Source: an uncultured Bacteroidota bacterium (GTDB lineage: Bacteria > Bacteroidota > Bacteroidia > Bacteroidales > SZUA-534). From it: a DNA stretch of 12,975 nt. Each line of letters begins with the position of its first letter. Positions within the stretch are counted from its first letter, which is position 1. The stretch covers positions 1 through 12,975 of the forward strand of contig CALCFP010000307.1 of the NCBI GenBank assembly GCA_937900725.1, given 5' to 3'. The notes under the pieces were generated by a model. That model saw only the letters and a list, made by a program, of their open reading frames with translations. It was not told where the DNA came from and ran no database searches. Shown piece by piece: positions 7,728 to 12,975 of this stretch. A program made the translations under genes and the position numbers.

Positions 7728-9458
7728 TTATGGTTTATAATTAGTATTCTCCATCAGGTTGAAAATGGCCTTGTACTTGTTGCCAATAAGTTCACACCAG
7801 CCTGTTATGCAGTAGTGTAGGTTGCCACGTTCCATTGCCTTTTCAATGTATTTTGTCATCTTTTCGGTTTCGTGTCCTTCGCTTACAAAGAAAGTGTTTT
7901 CCCCTTTGATTTTATAGTGAATGCAGATTTCGCCCAATACAACGTTGGCCAGAGTATAGACAAACACAGCGGGGCTTGCCATTGCGTCGCCTTGCTCGCC
8001 GATGATCTTTTCGTGGTCGATGTCGGTGTCGAGCGAGCCGGACGAATTGGATAGTATTATGCCAATTTCTTCAGGGTCGAAATGCAAGTCTTTTAGCAGA
8101 TAGCCGGTTGCAACATAGCCCAGTTTGCAAAGGTTGTCCATCTTGTAGAACTTCATATTTTCTTCTTCGAGCCCTTTAAACGCTTCGCGGATAAATAAAT
8201 TGTACTCTTCTGATTTTGAAGAAAATGCCATTTGTCCGTCGCGCTTAATCTGCGAGTTGGCGACAATTACGGTGCGTATGTTTTTCAATGCCGATGCCTG
8301 CGTAGCGATGCCATCTTTGGCAAATTTCGGCAACGACAGCACAATGGCAGCGTTGCAACCTCCAAATCCCGAGGCTGTCTTTACGCAGTGGCGCATTTTC
8401 AATTGTTGGTGCGCGCCACTAACCTTTAATGGCATTGGTGTCCCTGTCTCGCAGAATCCCATTGTGCCGAATATGGTGCCAATCTTTAGTTCGTGCGCGC
8501 AGACAATGGTCTCAATAACGCCCGAAGCGCCCAACGTGTGGCCGAAATAAGGCTTTAGGCTTTGTACGGGCAGTTGCAGAAGGCCGGCAAGTGAAACGGC
8601 TTTCGACTCCATCTCGTCGTTATAGACGGTGGCCGTGCCGTGTGTGTCCACAAAACTTATGTCAGATGCATTGACGCCAGCCTCGCGCATTGCGCCACGT
8701 ATTGCAAGATTCAGTTCCTCGCCCGTTCGTGACGGTCCCGATATGTGGTTGGCGTCGTTGCTTATGGCGCCACCGGCAACCAGGATGCTGTGTTCAGTCT
8801 CATCGGTCGAGAGCAGGACTGCGCCAGCCGCTTCGCCAAGGTTCAGTCCGTCGCGTTTGGCATCAAAAGGAATGCACTGCTTGTTGCTAAGCGATTTGAA
8901 CGACTTGAATCCGCTTGTTATGAAGTGTGACAGCACATCGCAACCAACTACGATTACGTTTGAAAATACGCCTGCCTCAATCATTCGTTTCCCCACAATG
9001 ATTGCAGATACGCCTGATATGCAGGCATTTGAAATAATCATTGGGCGGTTTCCCGCACCAAAGTAACGGCTTATGCGGTCGGCAGTTTTCCAAAGCGATA
9101 CGCGTCCGTCCATAGTGTCCGACTTATGGTCGATGAGTTCAACGTTGCCTTTGGTAGTGGACATTATTATGCCCACCGACTTGTCGGCAATGTCAATGTG
9201 CGACTGCGACAGTATGTCGGTTATCGCCATTATTACCAAGCGCTCAAATTTGGTGTATTGCGATTCAAGGTCGAGGTTTTTCGACTGAAGCCTTATCGTG
9301 TGGTCGATGAACAGCGATGCCATTATTGGCGAATCCGACACTTCGGATGTCTCGTGCCACGATAGTCCGCTACGGTAAGAGCACAGAGCCGCCAGATTCT
9401 CTTGAGTGTTGAATCCCAGAGGGCTTATTATTGAATCGGCATTTATGTAGATTTTCAT
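7728..9458 (-). CDS. Beta-ketoacyl synthase with an extra C-terminal ketosynthase-like domain
   Basis: ATG 9458 gives 576 residues. It overlaps the thioesterase stop as ATGA and places KIYIN at the usual family N-terminus. An alternative ATG at 9467 would add three residues (MDK) and overlap 13 nt. Residues 1-380 form a complete ketosynthase: Cys146 in ISNACISGVSAI, His273 in DTHGTATVYND, His307 in FGHTLGASG, and a GFGGCN loop. Residues ~395-576 are extra. They contain EEIGIILSNSSGSLDTD and SPAVFVYTLANVVLGEICIHYKIKGENTFF, which look like a partial, Cys-less ketosynthase fold. I recall similar ~190-residue proteins as separate genes in related Bacteroidota loci, so this looks like a fusion or an unsplit ancestral form. 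Role: priming or elongating condensation; the extra domain may act as a built-in partner subunit. Confidence 0.88.
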   Translation of the reverse strand: MKIYINADSIISPLGFNTQENLAALCSYRSGLSWHETSEVSDSPIMASLFIDHTIRLQSKNLDLESQYTKFERLVIMAITDILSQSHIDIADKSVGIIMSTTKGNVELIDHKSDTMDGRVSLWKTADRISRYFGAGNRPMIISNACISGVSAIIVGKRMIEAGVFSNVIVVGCDVLSHFITSGFKSFKSLSNKQCIPFDAKRDGLNLGEAAGAVLLSTDETEHSILVAGGAISNDANHISGPSRTGEELNLAIRGAMREAGVNASDISFVDTHGTATVYNDEMESKAVSLAGLLQLPVQSLKPYFGHTLGASGVIETIVCAHELKIGTIFGTMGFCETGTPMPLKVSGAHQQLKMRHCVKTASGFGGCNAAIVLSLPKFAKDGIATQASALKNIRTVIVANSQIKRDGQMAFSSKSEEYNLFIREAFKGLEEENMKFYKMDNLCKLGYVATGYLLKDLHFDPEEIGIILSNSSGSLDTDIDHEKIIGEQGDAMASPAVFVYTLANVVLGEICIHYKIKGENTFFVSEGHETEKMTKYIEKAMERGNLHYCITGWCELIGNKYKAIFNLMENTNYKP

Positions 9459-9901
9459 TTTATCCATCTTTCTTTCCAGTCCAAATAGAATTTTGGGTTC
9501 TCGAGTTCCAGTTCGCGTGTCTGCCCGTCGATGAACACTTGCGTGGTGTAGCCAGTGGCGGCCACTGCGCCGTCTGAAGCCCTGAAGACAGTGTATTCAA
9601 ACTGTATTTTTGCGGCAGGCGAGTCGATGAATCTTGTCTCGACGATAGCCTCTTCGCCAAACGTAAGCGGAAGTTTGTACTCGCAGTGTGCCTCGACAAT
9701 TGGCGCAAACACGCCATTGTCGTAATAGTCCCTGTAGGCGAGGCCACTGAAATGGCGTCCGAACGATTCGCGCCCGTTCTCGAAATATCTTATGTACTCG
9801 CCGTGCCACACAACCTGCATCGCGTCAGTCTCGCTGAACCTTACGGGGAACTGATATCTATCTATTAAGGCAGGAGTGCGTTGTGTATTTTTAGTTCTCA
9901 T
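9455..9901 (-). CDS. Hotdog-fold acyl-ACP/acyl-CoA thioesterase (4-hydroxybenzoyl-CoA thioesterase-like)
   Basis: The product has 148 residues, normal for a single-domain hotdog thioesterase. The signature of the YbgC/4HBT group is clear near the N-terminus: RFSETDAMQVVWHGEYIRYFE, with Asp26 the expected catalytic acid and His33 in the following helix. FEYTVFRASDGAVAATGYTTQVFID is the typical central sheet. It would hydrolyse thioesters of the polyene or of stalled intermediates, releasing free acid, or edit the ACP. Its start overlaps the upstream dehydratase by 11 nt and its TGA overlaps the next ketosynthase start (ATGA), so it is part of a coupled operon. A single thioesterase of this type is a normal part of aryl-polyene clusters. 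The exact substrate is inferred. Confidence 0.9.
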   Translation of the reverse strand: MRTKNTQRTPALIDRYQFPVRFSETDAMQVVWHGEYIRYFENGRESFGRHFSGLAYRDYYDNGVFAPIVEAHCEYKLPLTFGEEAIVETRFIDSPAAKIQFEYTVFRASDGAVAATGYTTQVFIDGQTRELELENPKFYLDWKERWIK

Positions 9902-10331
9902 TACCGATGTTTAGAAAGATTTTCATTCGGCATTCTGCCACAGGCTCGCCATTGGCCGTGCTTTCTGCCGATATCAGCGACAAGTTTCCCAATTCCTGAA
10001 CAATGCTTATCCGCGTGCGCAACTCGCTTCCCAGTTCGGGCAACTTGTGGATTGCCAGTTTGTCAACCGAACCGATGTAGCCAAGTGGCACAGGCTCATT
10101 CTTTTGCATAAATATGAATCCCATTCGTGCTGCGGCCGATTGGGCTATGTGCTCAATGATGCCCGGCTCGCGCAGATGCCCGCCAGCGCAGAAAATGTTG
10201 CTGTCGAGTATTGTCAGGCCTGAATGGGACACACCTTCCTCAATCCCGTAGAAAGCATCTACCATAACCACCGGCGGACGCTGCGGAATGAGTTTCAGGA
10301 TATCGGAACCTTGTATAGTTGAGGTATTCAC
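9891..10331 (-). CDS. Hotdog-fold 3-hydroxyacyl-ACP dehydratase (ApeP/FabZ-like)
   Basis: The product has 146 residues and starts at GTG 10331. No ATG lies in frame between this codon and the promoter 20 nt upstream, so GTG is favoured. The N-terminus LKLIPQRPPVVMVD matches the FabZ L(L)PHRpP..lvD motif with Gln in place of His. The helix LREPGIIEHIAQSAAARMG matches the PG...E..AQ helix of dehydratases, with Glu60 in the catalytic acid position. His52 lies only eight residues before Glu60, closer than the usual FabZ spacing, which is typical of the divergent dehydratases found in aryl-polyene clusters. The reaction would be removal of water from 3-hydroxyacyl-ACP to make the conjugated trans double bonds. 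It is the first gene of the nine-gene operon. Confidence 0.87.
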   Translation of the reverse strand: MNTSTIQGSDILKLIPQRPPVVMVDAFYGIEEGVSHSGLTILDSNIFCAGGHLREPGIIEHIAQSAAARMGFIFMQKNEPVPLGYIGSVDKLAIHKLPELGSELRTRISIVQELGNLSLISAESTANGEPVAECRMKIFLNIGNEN

Positions 10332-10350
10332 TTGTCGTTTTTTAGTGTTG

Positions 10351-10382
10351 CAAAAATATTCAAATGAATGGATTAAACCAAC
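10351..10382 (-). promoter_or_regulatory. Bacteroidota-type promoter of the nine-gene polyene operon
   Basis: Reading the minus strand, TATTTTTG (10358-10351) is an exact match to the Bacteroidota -7 consensus TAnnTTTG. A -33-like GTTGG (10382-10378) lies about 20 nt upstream, matching the usual TTG/TTTG element and spacing. Transcription would begin near 10345, leaving a leader of about 14 nt before the GTG start at 10331. No ribosome-binding sequence is visible, as is usual in this phylum. The TSS is predicted, not observed. Confidence 0.7.
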
Positions 10383-10449
10383 TATTATAGTGTTGGCATA
10401 TTATGGGGCTGAATGTTTTTCCAGATGATTTGAAAAAATATTTTGTTTT

Positions 10450-10491
10450 TTCCATTGGTCGTAGCGACTTTCGCCACGTCAAACAATGGAA
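10450..10491. repeat. Imperfect long hairpin upstream of the operon promoter
   Basis: TTCCATTG (10450-10457) and CAATGGAA (10484-10491) are perfect 8-bp inverted repeats. Between them, positions 10458-10480 can fold further: GCGA (10464-10467) pairs with TCGC (10471-10474) across a 3-nt loop, and CGT (10460-10462) with ACG (10476-10478), with one-base mismatches. The element ends about 70 nt upstream of the -33 box. A T-run lies on the wrong side for a plus-strand terminator, and only an A-run follows on the minus strand, so it is not a normal terminator. It could be a protein-binding operator or a remnant of a small element; function unknown. Confidence 0.45.
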
Positions 10492-10511
10492 TTGACATCA
10501 CAAACACTCCT

Positions 10512-10551
10512 TAATGACGAAATTTCAAAAAATCGACAAATTTCGTCATTA
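10512..10551. repeat. 14-bp perfect inverted repeat in the intergenic region
   Basis: TAATGACGAAATTT (10512-10525) is exactly complementary in reverse to AAATTTCGTCATTA (10538-10551), with a 12-nt spacer. It is AT-rich and not followed by a T-run on either strand. It could be a regulator-binding palindrome for the operon starting at 10331 or a transcript hairpin downstream of the methyltransferase terminator. No function can be assigned from sequence alone. Confidence 0.5.
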
Positions 10552-10631
10552 TCTCCTGACATCTGTTGCATTTCATCAATGTCTTGGGACAAGTGGCAAG
10601 GTGTTTGGGCGGCTAAACTCCAGCCATTTAA

Positions 10632-10661
10632 GCAAAAAAAAGGGAAGCATCAGCCTCCCTT
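10632..10661 (-). terminator. Rho-independent terminator of the ACP-acyltransferase-methyltransferase unit
   Basis: On the minus strand, AAGGGAGGC, loop TGAT, then GCTTCCCTT forms a strong hairpin (stem of six plus two pairs around one mismatch; plus-strand arms 10640-10648 and 10653-10661). It is followed directly by a run of about eight T residues (10641-10634). It lies 23 nt after the methyltransferase stop. A second pairing of AAAAGGGAAG (10638-10647) with CTTCCCTTTT (10659-10668) is also possible. It separates this unit from the nine-gene operon downstream, which therefore needs its own promoter. Confidence 0.8.
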
Positions 10662-10683
10662 CCCTTTTGCAAAATATTCAATT

Positions 10684-11769
10684 CTACTTCAGTTTGCAGA
10701 CCATAATCGAGTGACCAAGGCCTATTCCGTCGTGAATGGTTTCAACCTGCAAGCCTGCATTCTCCACACAACGTGCCATGTCGTCGGAGTGGTACATCTT
10801 GCTGTTGCCGTTGGCAAGAGCCGTAAAATATACGCTTGTCATTGTAAGGTCGAAGGCGGCTGTCTCGAACTTTTGGCGGTCCCAGAATGTCTCCATTATG
10901 AAAACGCGGCTTTCGCCATTCATCGATTTGGCGGCGCGGCTCAAGATGCTTGTCACTTCCGACTCCGAGAAGCAGTCGAGGAATTGGCTCATCCATATTG
11001 CATCGAAACCAGTAGGGAATGGAACCGAAGGGTCGAGCAGGTTGGCTCCGTGTCCGTGGATGCGGTCGGCGCCGTTCTTTCCTGCGGTCTGTTCCTTCAT
11101 CATTCCTATTTGTTGCGGAAGGTCCATTATGGTGACATTGACATCTTTGTCGAATCCTACGCACTGCATAGCCCAGCGGCCAGTGTTTCCGCCTACGTCG
11201 AGCAATGTGCGCGGGTGGTTGGCGAACACTATTTCAAGCGCTTCCTGGAACGAATTGTCGCTGTAGAAATGGTCGAAACCGAACCAGCTCTTCTGCACTT
11301 GCGGTGGCAGTTGCGACAATCCTTCGTAAATGGTCGGCCACGAGCCGAACACTTTCAAGCCTTCGGGCTTGCCGTTCAGCAACGACTCTTCGAGCTTGAA
11401 AAGGCCAAGATAATTGACATCGTGGTTGAAATTCATATTGGCGTTAACCATGGTGTCGTTGGCAAGGAACCAGCCTGCCTTTGTTATCTGGTAACGCTCG
11501 TCGGCGAATATTACGGTGCCAATGGAAAGCGAAGCCTCAAGCAATATCTGCGCAGCATACTCCGACAGTTTGCACTTTTGTGCTATCTCTGTCTGTGTCA
11601 GGCCTTTTTTGCTGTCGGCAAGCTCCTTTAGGATGCCGAATTTCACCATTAGGCGTGACACCTGAAAGACCATTGGCGCAGACGCGATAAAGTGTGCCAA
11701 TCTTTGCGCATCCAATGCTGATTGATGCTCTTTTGTGTACTGCTTTTGCAGTGCTGGGAAAAGTTTCAT
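10684..11769 (-). CDS. SAM-dependent O-methyltransferase-like protein (COMT/hydroxyneurosporene-type fold)
   Basis: ATG 11769 (MKLFPALQKQ) gives 361 residues. The frame extends to 11814, but that extension overlies AT-rich leader and starts with an unlikely sequence. Residues ~25-100 form an N-terminal winged-helix dimerisation domain (GLTQTEIAQKCKLSEYAAQ... QITKAGWFLAND). The Rossmann domain has the SAM loop LLDVGGNTGRWA (Asp191-Gly197) and an acidic Asp216 in VTIMDLP. In plant-type O-methyltransferases an LHDW..E motif gives the catalytic His; here the aligned stretch is QFLDCFSESE, with Asp instead of His. It probably methylates the aryl head group or a ring of the polyene, as expected for this cluster type. 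The gene lies 103 nt after the acyltransferase and ends before a clear terminator. Confidence 0.88.
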   Translation of the reverse strand: MKLFPALQKQYTKEHQSALDAQRLAHFIASAPMVFQVSRLMVKFGILKELADSKKGLTQTEIAQKCKLSEYAAQILLEASLSIGTVIFADERYQITKAGWFLANDTMVNANMNFNHDVNYLGLFKLEESLLNGKPEGLKVFGSWPTIYEGLSQLPPQVQKSWFGFDHFYSDNSFQEALEIVFANHPRTLLDVGGNTGRWAMQCVGFDKDVNVTIMDLPQQIGMMKEQTAGKNGADRIHGHGANLLDPSVPFPTGFDAIWMSQFLDCFSESEVTSILSRAAKSMNGESRVFIMETFWDRQKFETAAFDLTMTSVYFTALANGNSKMYHSDDMARCVENAGLQVETIHDGIGLGHSIMVCKLK

Positions 11770-11872
11770 ATTTCTTAAGTTTTGTTGGCAAATGCAAAAA
11801 TGCCCAATGTTCATCCTTGCCGTTGCATTTGTTATTAATATTTATTCTATTGTCAATTAATAATTTGTCAAG

Positions 11873-12757
11873 TCATTCATTCCAAAACCTGTAATAGTTG
11901 AACCATTGTTCAGGATATTCATTCAGTACCTTTCCGAAATTTTCGACATATTGTTCAAGCAAGGCCTGTTCGGGCTTTTTGTCTTTTGTGCGTGCAACAG
12001 GCGATGCCATCGTAAACCGATAATGGTACGTGCGGTTTTTCTCGCGCATGGCGAAATAGAAGACCACGGGCACTTTCAGCCTCGATGCCAGCAGGAACGG
12101 CCCTGCAGGAAATTGCGCATCGTGCCCCATGAAGTTGGCGGTGAGCAGTTTTTCGGCATTCACGTAGCGGTCGCCCTGGAAACAAACATACTCGTGATTG
12201 TTCAGTGCCTCCGTTATCTGAAACACGTGCGTAAGATTGTCGTTGTTGACAGGAATCACCTTGTAGTCGTGGCCGGTGGAGTTCTTTTCAAGCATCTCCT
12301 TTATTTTCTGGTGTTCGGCATCGTACATCACAATGTTTATCTTCTTGCCGTAGTCGCCGAAAAACGGTGCGCCTATTTCCCAGTTTCCAATGTGTCCGCC
12401 TATCATTACCACGCCTTGCTCGCTGTTGAGCACATCAAGAAATTCCTGGTAATGTTCGAACTTGAACTTGTATTTTCCCACCATTCCTCCGCCAATGGCA
12501 ATCTTGTCGATTAGTATCTGGCCGAGCCTGTAGTAGTTTCGGAACAGCATCAGCACCGACCTGAACACTCCAAGTTTGAGTATGTGTCTTGAATAGCGCC
12601 ATGTGCTGGCCGTCGCTTTTGGCGCGAAAGGGATGAAGTATATTACTACAAATGCAAGGAATACATAGGCCGCACTAATTCCCAAATGCTTAATCAGTTT
12701 GATGAAAAACATATAGCCGAATTGGCCGCCCCGTGTCTTCCCCTCCCAATTTGCCAT
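11873..12757 (-). CDS. LpxL/HtrB-like lysophospholipid acyltransferase family protein
   Basis: The product has 294 residues. An N-terminal membrane segment (about 15-45) is followed by the LpxL-type catalytic motif GGHIGNWE (His122, Glu127, HX4E) and then FQGDRYV (Asp196-Arg197), as in lipid A late acyltransferases. The acyl-ACP-dependent family places an acyl chain on a lipid acceptor at the inner membrane. In aryl-polyene loci such an enzyme is thought to load the aryl-polyene chain, or a fatty acyl chain, onto a glycerolipid anchor. Its ATG overlaps the TAA of the second ACP by one base (TAATG), strongly suggesting the ACP delivers its substrate. Length and motifs are normal; acceptor and donor are inferred from context. 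Confidence 0.9.
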   Translation of the reverse strand: MANWEGKTRGGQFGYMFFIKLIKHLGISAAYVFLAFVVIYFIPFAPKATASTWRYSRHILKLGVFRSVLMLFRNYYRLGQILIDKIAIGGGMVGKYKFKFEHYQEFLDVLNSEQGVVMIGGHIGNWEIGAPFFGDYGKKINIVMYDAEHQKIKEMLEKNSTGHDYKVIPVNNDNLTHVFQITEALNNHEYVCFQGDRYVNAEKLLTANFMGHDAQFPAGPFLLASRLKVPVVFYFAMREKNRTYHYRFTMASPVARTKDKKPEQALLEQYVENFGKVLNEYPEQWFNYYRFWNE

Positions 12758-12975
12758 TAGGATTTAGTGCTTGTTCGTGCTATAACCAAATCGTAAAAGT
12801 CTTGGAATGTCTTGACCTTTACAAAATCCTGCCCTGTGACGTTAAATCCGAAATTCTCCTCAACCAGTACAATCACGTCAACCATGTCAAGGCTGTCGAG
12901 TTCCAATGTCTTCATAAGCGGAGCCTCTGGCTTGATGATGTCGATGTCAACCTCAAACTCTTCTTCGATGAAATC
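12757..12975 (-). CDS. Second acyl carrier protein (5' partial)
   Basis: The frame read from the right edge encodes 72 residues and then TAA (12759-12757). The start codon lies beyond 12975. The phosphopantetheine serine sits in KTLELDSLDMVDVIVL, followed by VEENFGFNVTGQDF, the usual ACP helix II-III pattern. It is short, acidic and has the classic LDSLD motif, unlike the internal ACP (LDSID). Its stop overlaps the start of the LpxL-like acyltransferase. It therefore probably serves that acyltransferase or carries the mature polyene chain. The N-terminal ~10-15 residues are missing only because of the window edge. Confidence 0.9.
   Translation of the reverse strand, partial: DFIEEEFEVDIDIIKPEAPLMKTLELDSLDMVDVIVLVEENFGFNVTGQDFVKVKTFQDFYDLVIARTSTKS

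Larger units (their letters stand above)
10332..10683. other. 352-nt non-coding region between two polyene transcription units
   Basis: No convincing gene was found. From right to left on the minus strand it holds the terminator of the methyltransferase unit, a 14-bp inverted repeat, a second imperfect hairpin, an AT-rich tract with TTTT and AAAAAA runs (10431-10452), and the promoter of the dehydratase operon. A 37-codon minus-strand reading frame (10498-10385) is described among the findings but is not called. Confidence 0.7.

Noticed and set aside
10450..10491. Terminator for either strand
   Set aside because: The T-run precedes the hairpin on the plus strand and an A-run follows on the minus strand, the wrong arrangement for Rho-independent termination.
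10486..11631. Long plus-strand open frame (381 codons)
   Set aside because: It runs antisense through the methyltransferase, which has clear domain motifs. The product has no recognisable domain.
11770..11872. Internal promoter before the methyltransferase
   Set aside because: A CATTTTTG box resembles the -7 consensus with one mismatch, but no -33 element lies at the right distance.
11906..12514. Plus-strand open frame of 202 codons
   Set aside because: It is antisense to the LpxL-like acyltransferase, whose catalytic motifs are intact.
1..12975. tRNA, rRNA, CRISPR arrays, insertion sequences, phage attachment sites
   Set aside because: No cloverleaf, rRNA-like stretch, regular spaced repeats or transposase gene was seen.

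Overview
The window looks like part of a chromosome from the phylum Bacteroidota (probably a Bacteroidales-type gut or host-associated bacterium) carrying most of an aryl-polyene/flexirubin-type biosynthetic gene cluster. The taxonomic call rests on four things: a TAnnTTTG-type -7 promoter box, weak or absent Shine-Dalgarno sequences, AT-rich gaps, and a gene set typical of Bacteroidota aryl-polyene loci (MMPL exporter fused to an acyltransferase and a methyltransferase, C45-type hydrolase, LolA-like carrier, several ketosynthases, two acyl carrier proteins, hotdog thioesterase and dehydratase, LpxL-like acyltransferase). No 16S or other taxonomic marker is present.

Layout. (1) Positions 2-3453, + strand: the 3' end of a large MMPL exporter/PlsC-type acyltransferase/SAM-methyltransferase fusion. 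Its methyltransferase domain is interrupted by an apparent small deletion and frameshift near 1409-1421. It is followed, with a 14-nt overlap, by a membrane-anchored Ntn-hydrolase-like (C45) protein. (2) Positions 10331-3482, - strand: a tight nine-gene operon, read right to left. It encodes a dehydratase, thioesterase, ketosynthase with an extra C-terminal ketosynthase-like domain, acyl carrier protein, ketosynthase, Cys-less ketosynthase (chain-length-factor-like), polysaccharide deacetylase-family protein, LolA-like carrier and a small secreted LolB/DUF3261-like protein. A good Bacteroidota promoter sits just upstream (10351-10382). (3) Positions 10332-10683: a non-coding gap with that promoter, two inverted-repeat structures and a Rho-independent terminator for the next unit. 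(4) Positions 12975-10684, - strand: a second acyl carrier protein (5' end outside the window), an LpxL-like acyltransferase and an O-methyltransferase-like protein, ending at the terminator.

Working model. Ketosynthases, dehydratase and ACPs (with a ketoreductase and an aryl-CoA/ACP ligase that must lie outside the window) would build an aryl polyene chain. The methyltransferases would decorate the aryl head. The acyltransferases and thioesterase would release the chain or attach it to a lipid. MMPL, LolA-like and LolB-like proteins would carry the lipid to the outer membrane. This is an established class of pathway. The less usual points are the broken exporter fusion, the KS-KS-like fusion, the substituted active sites in several enzymes, and the structured intergenic region.
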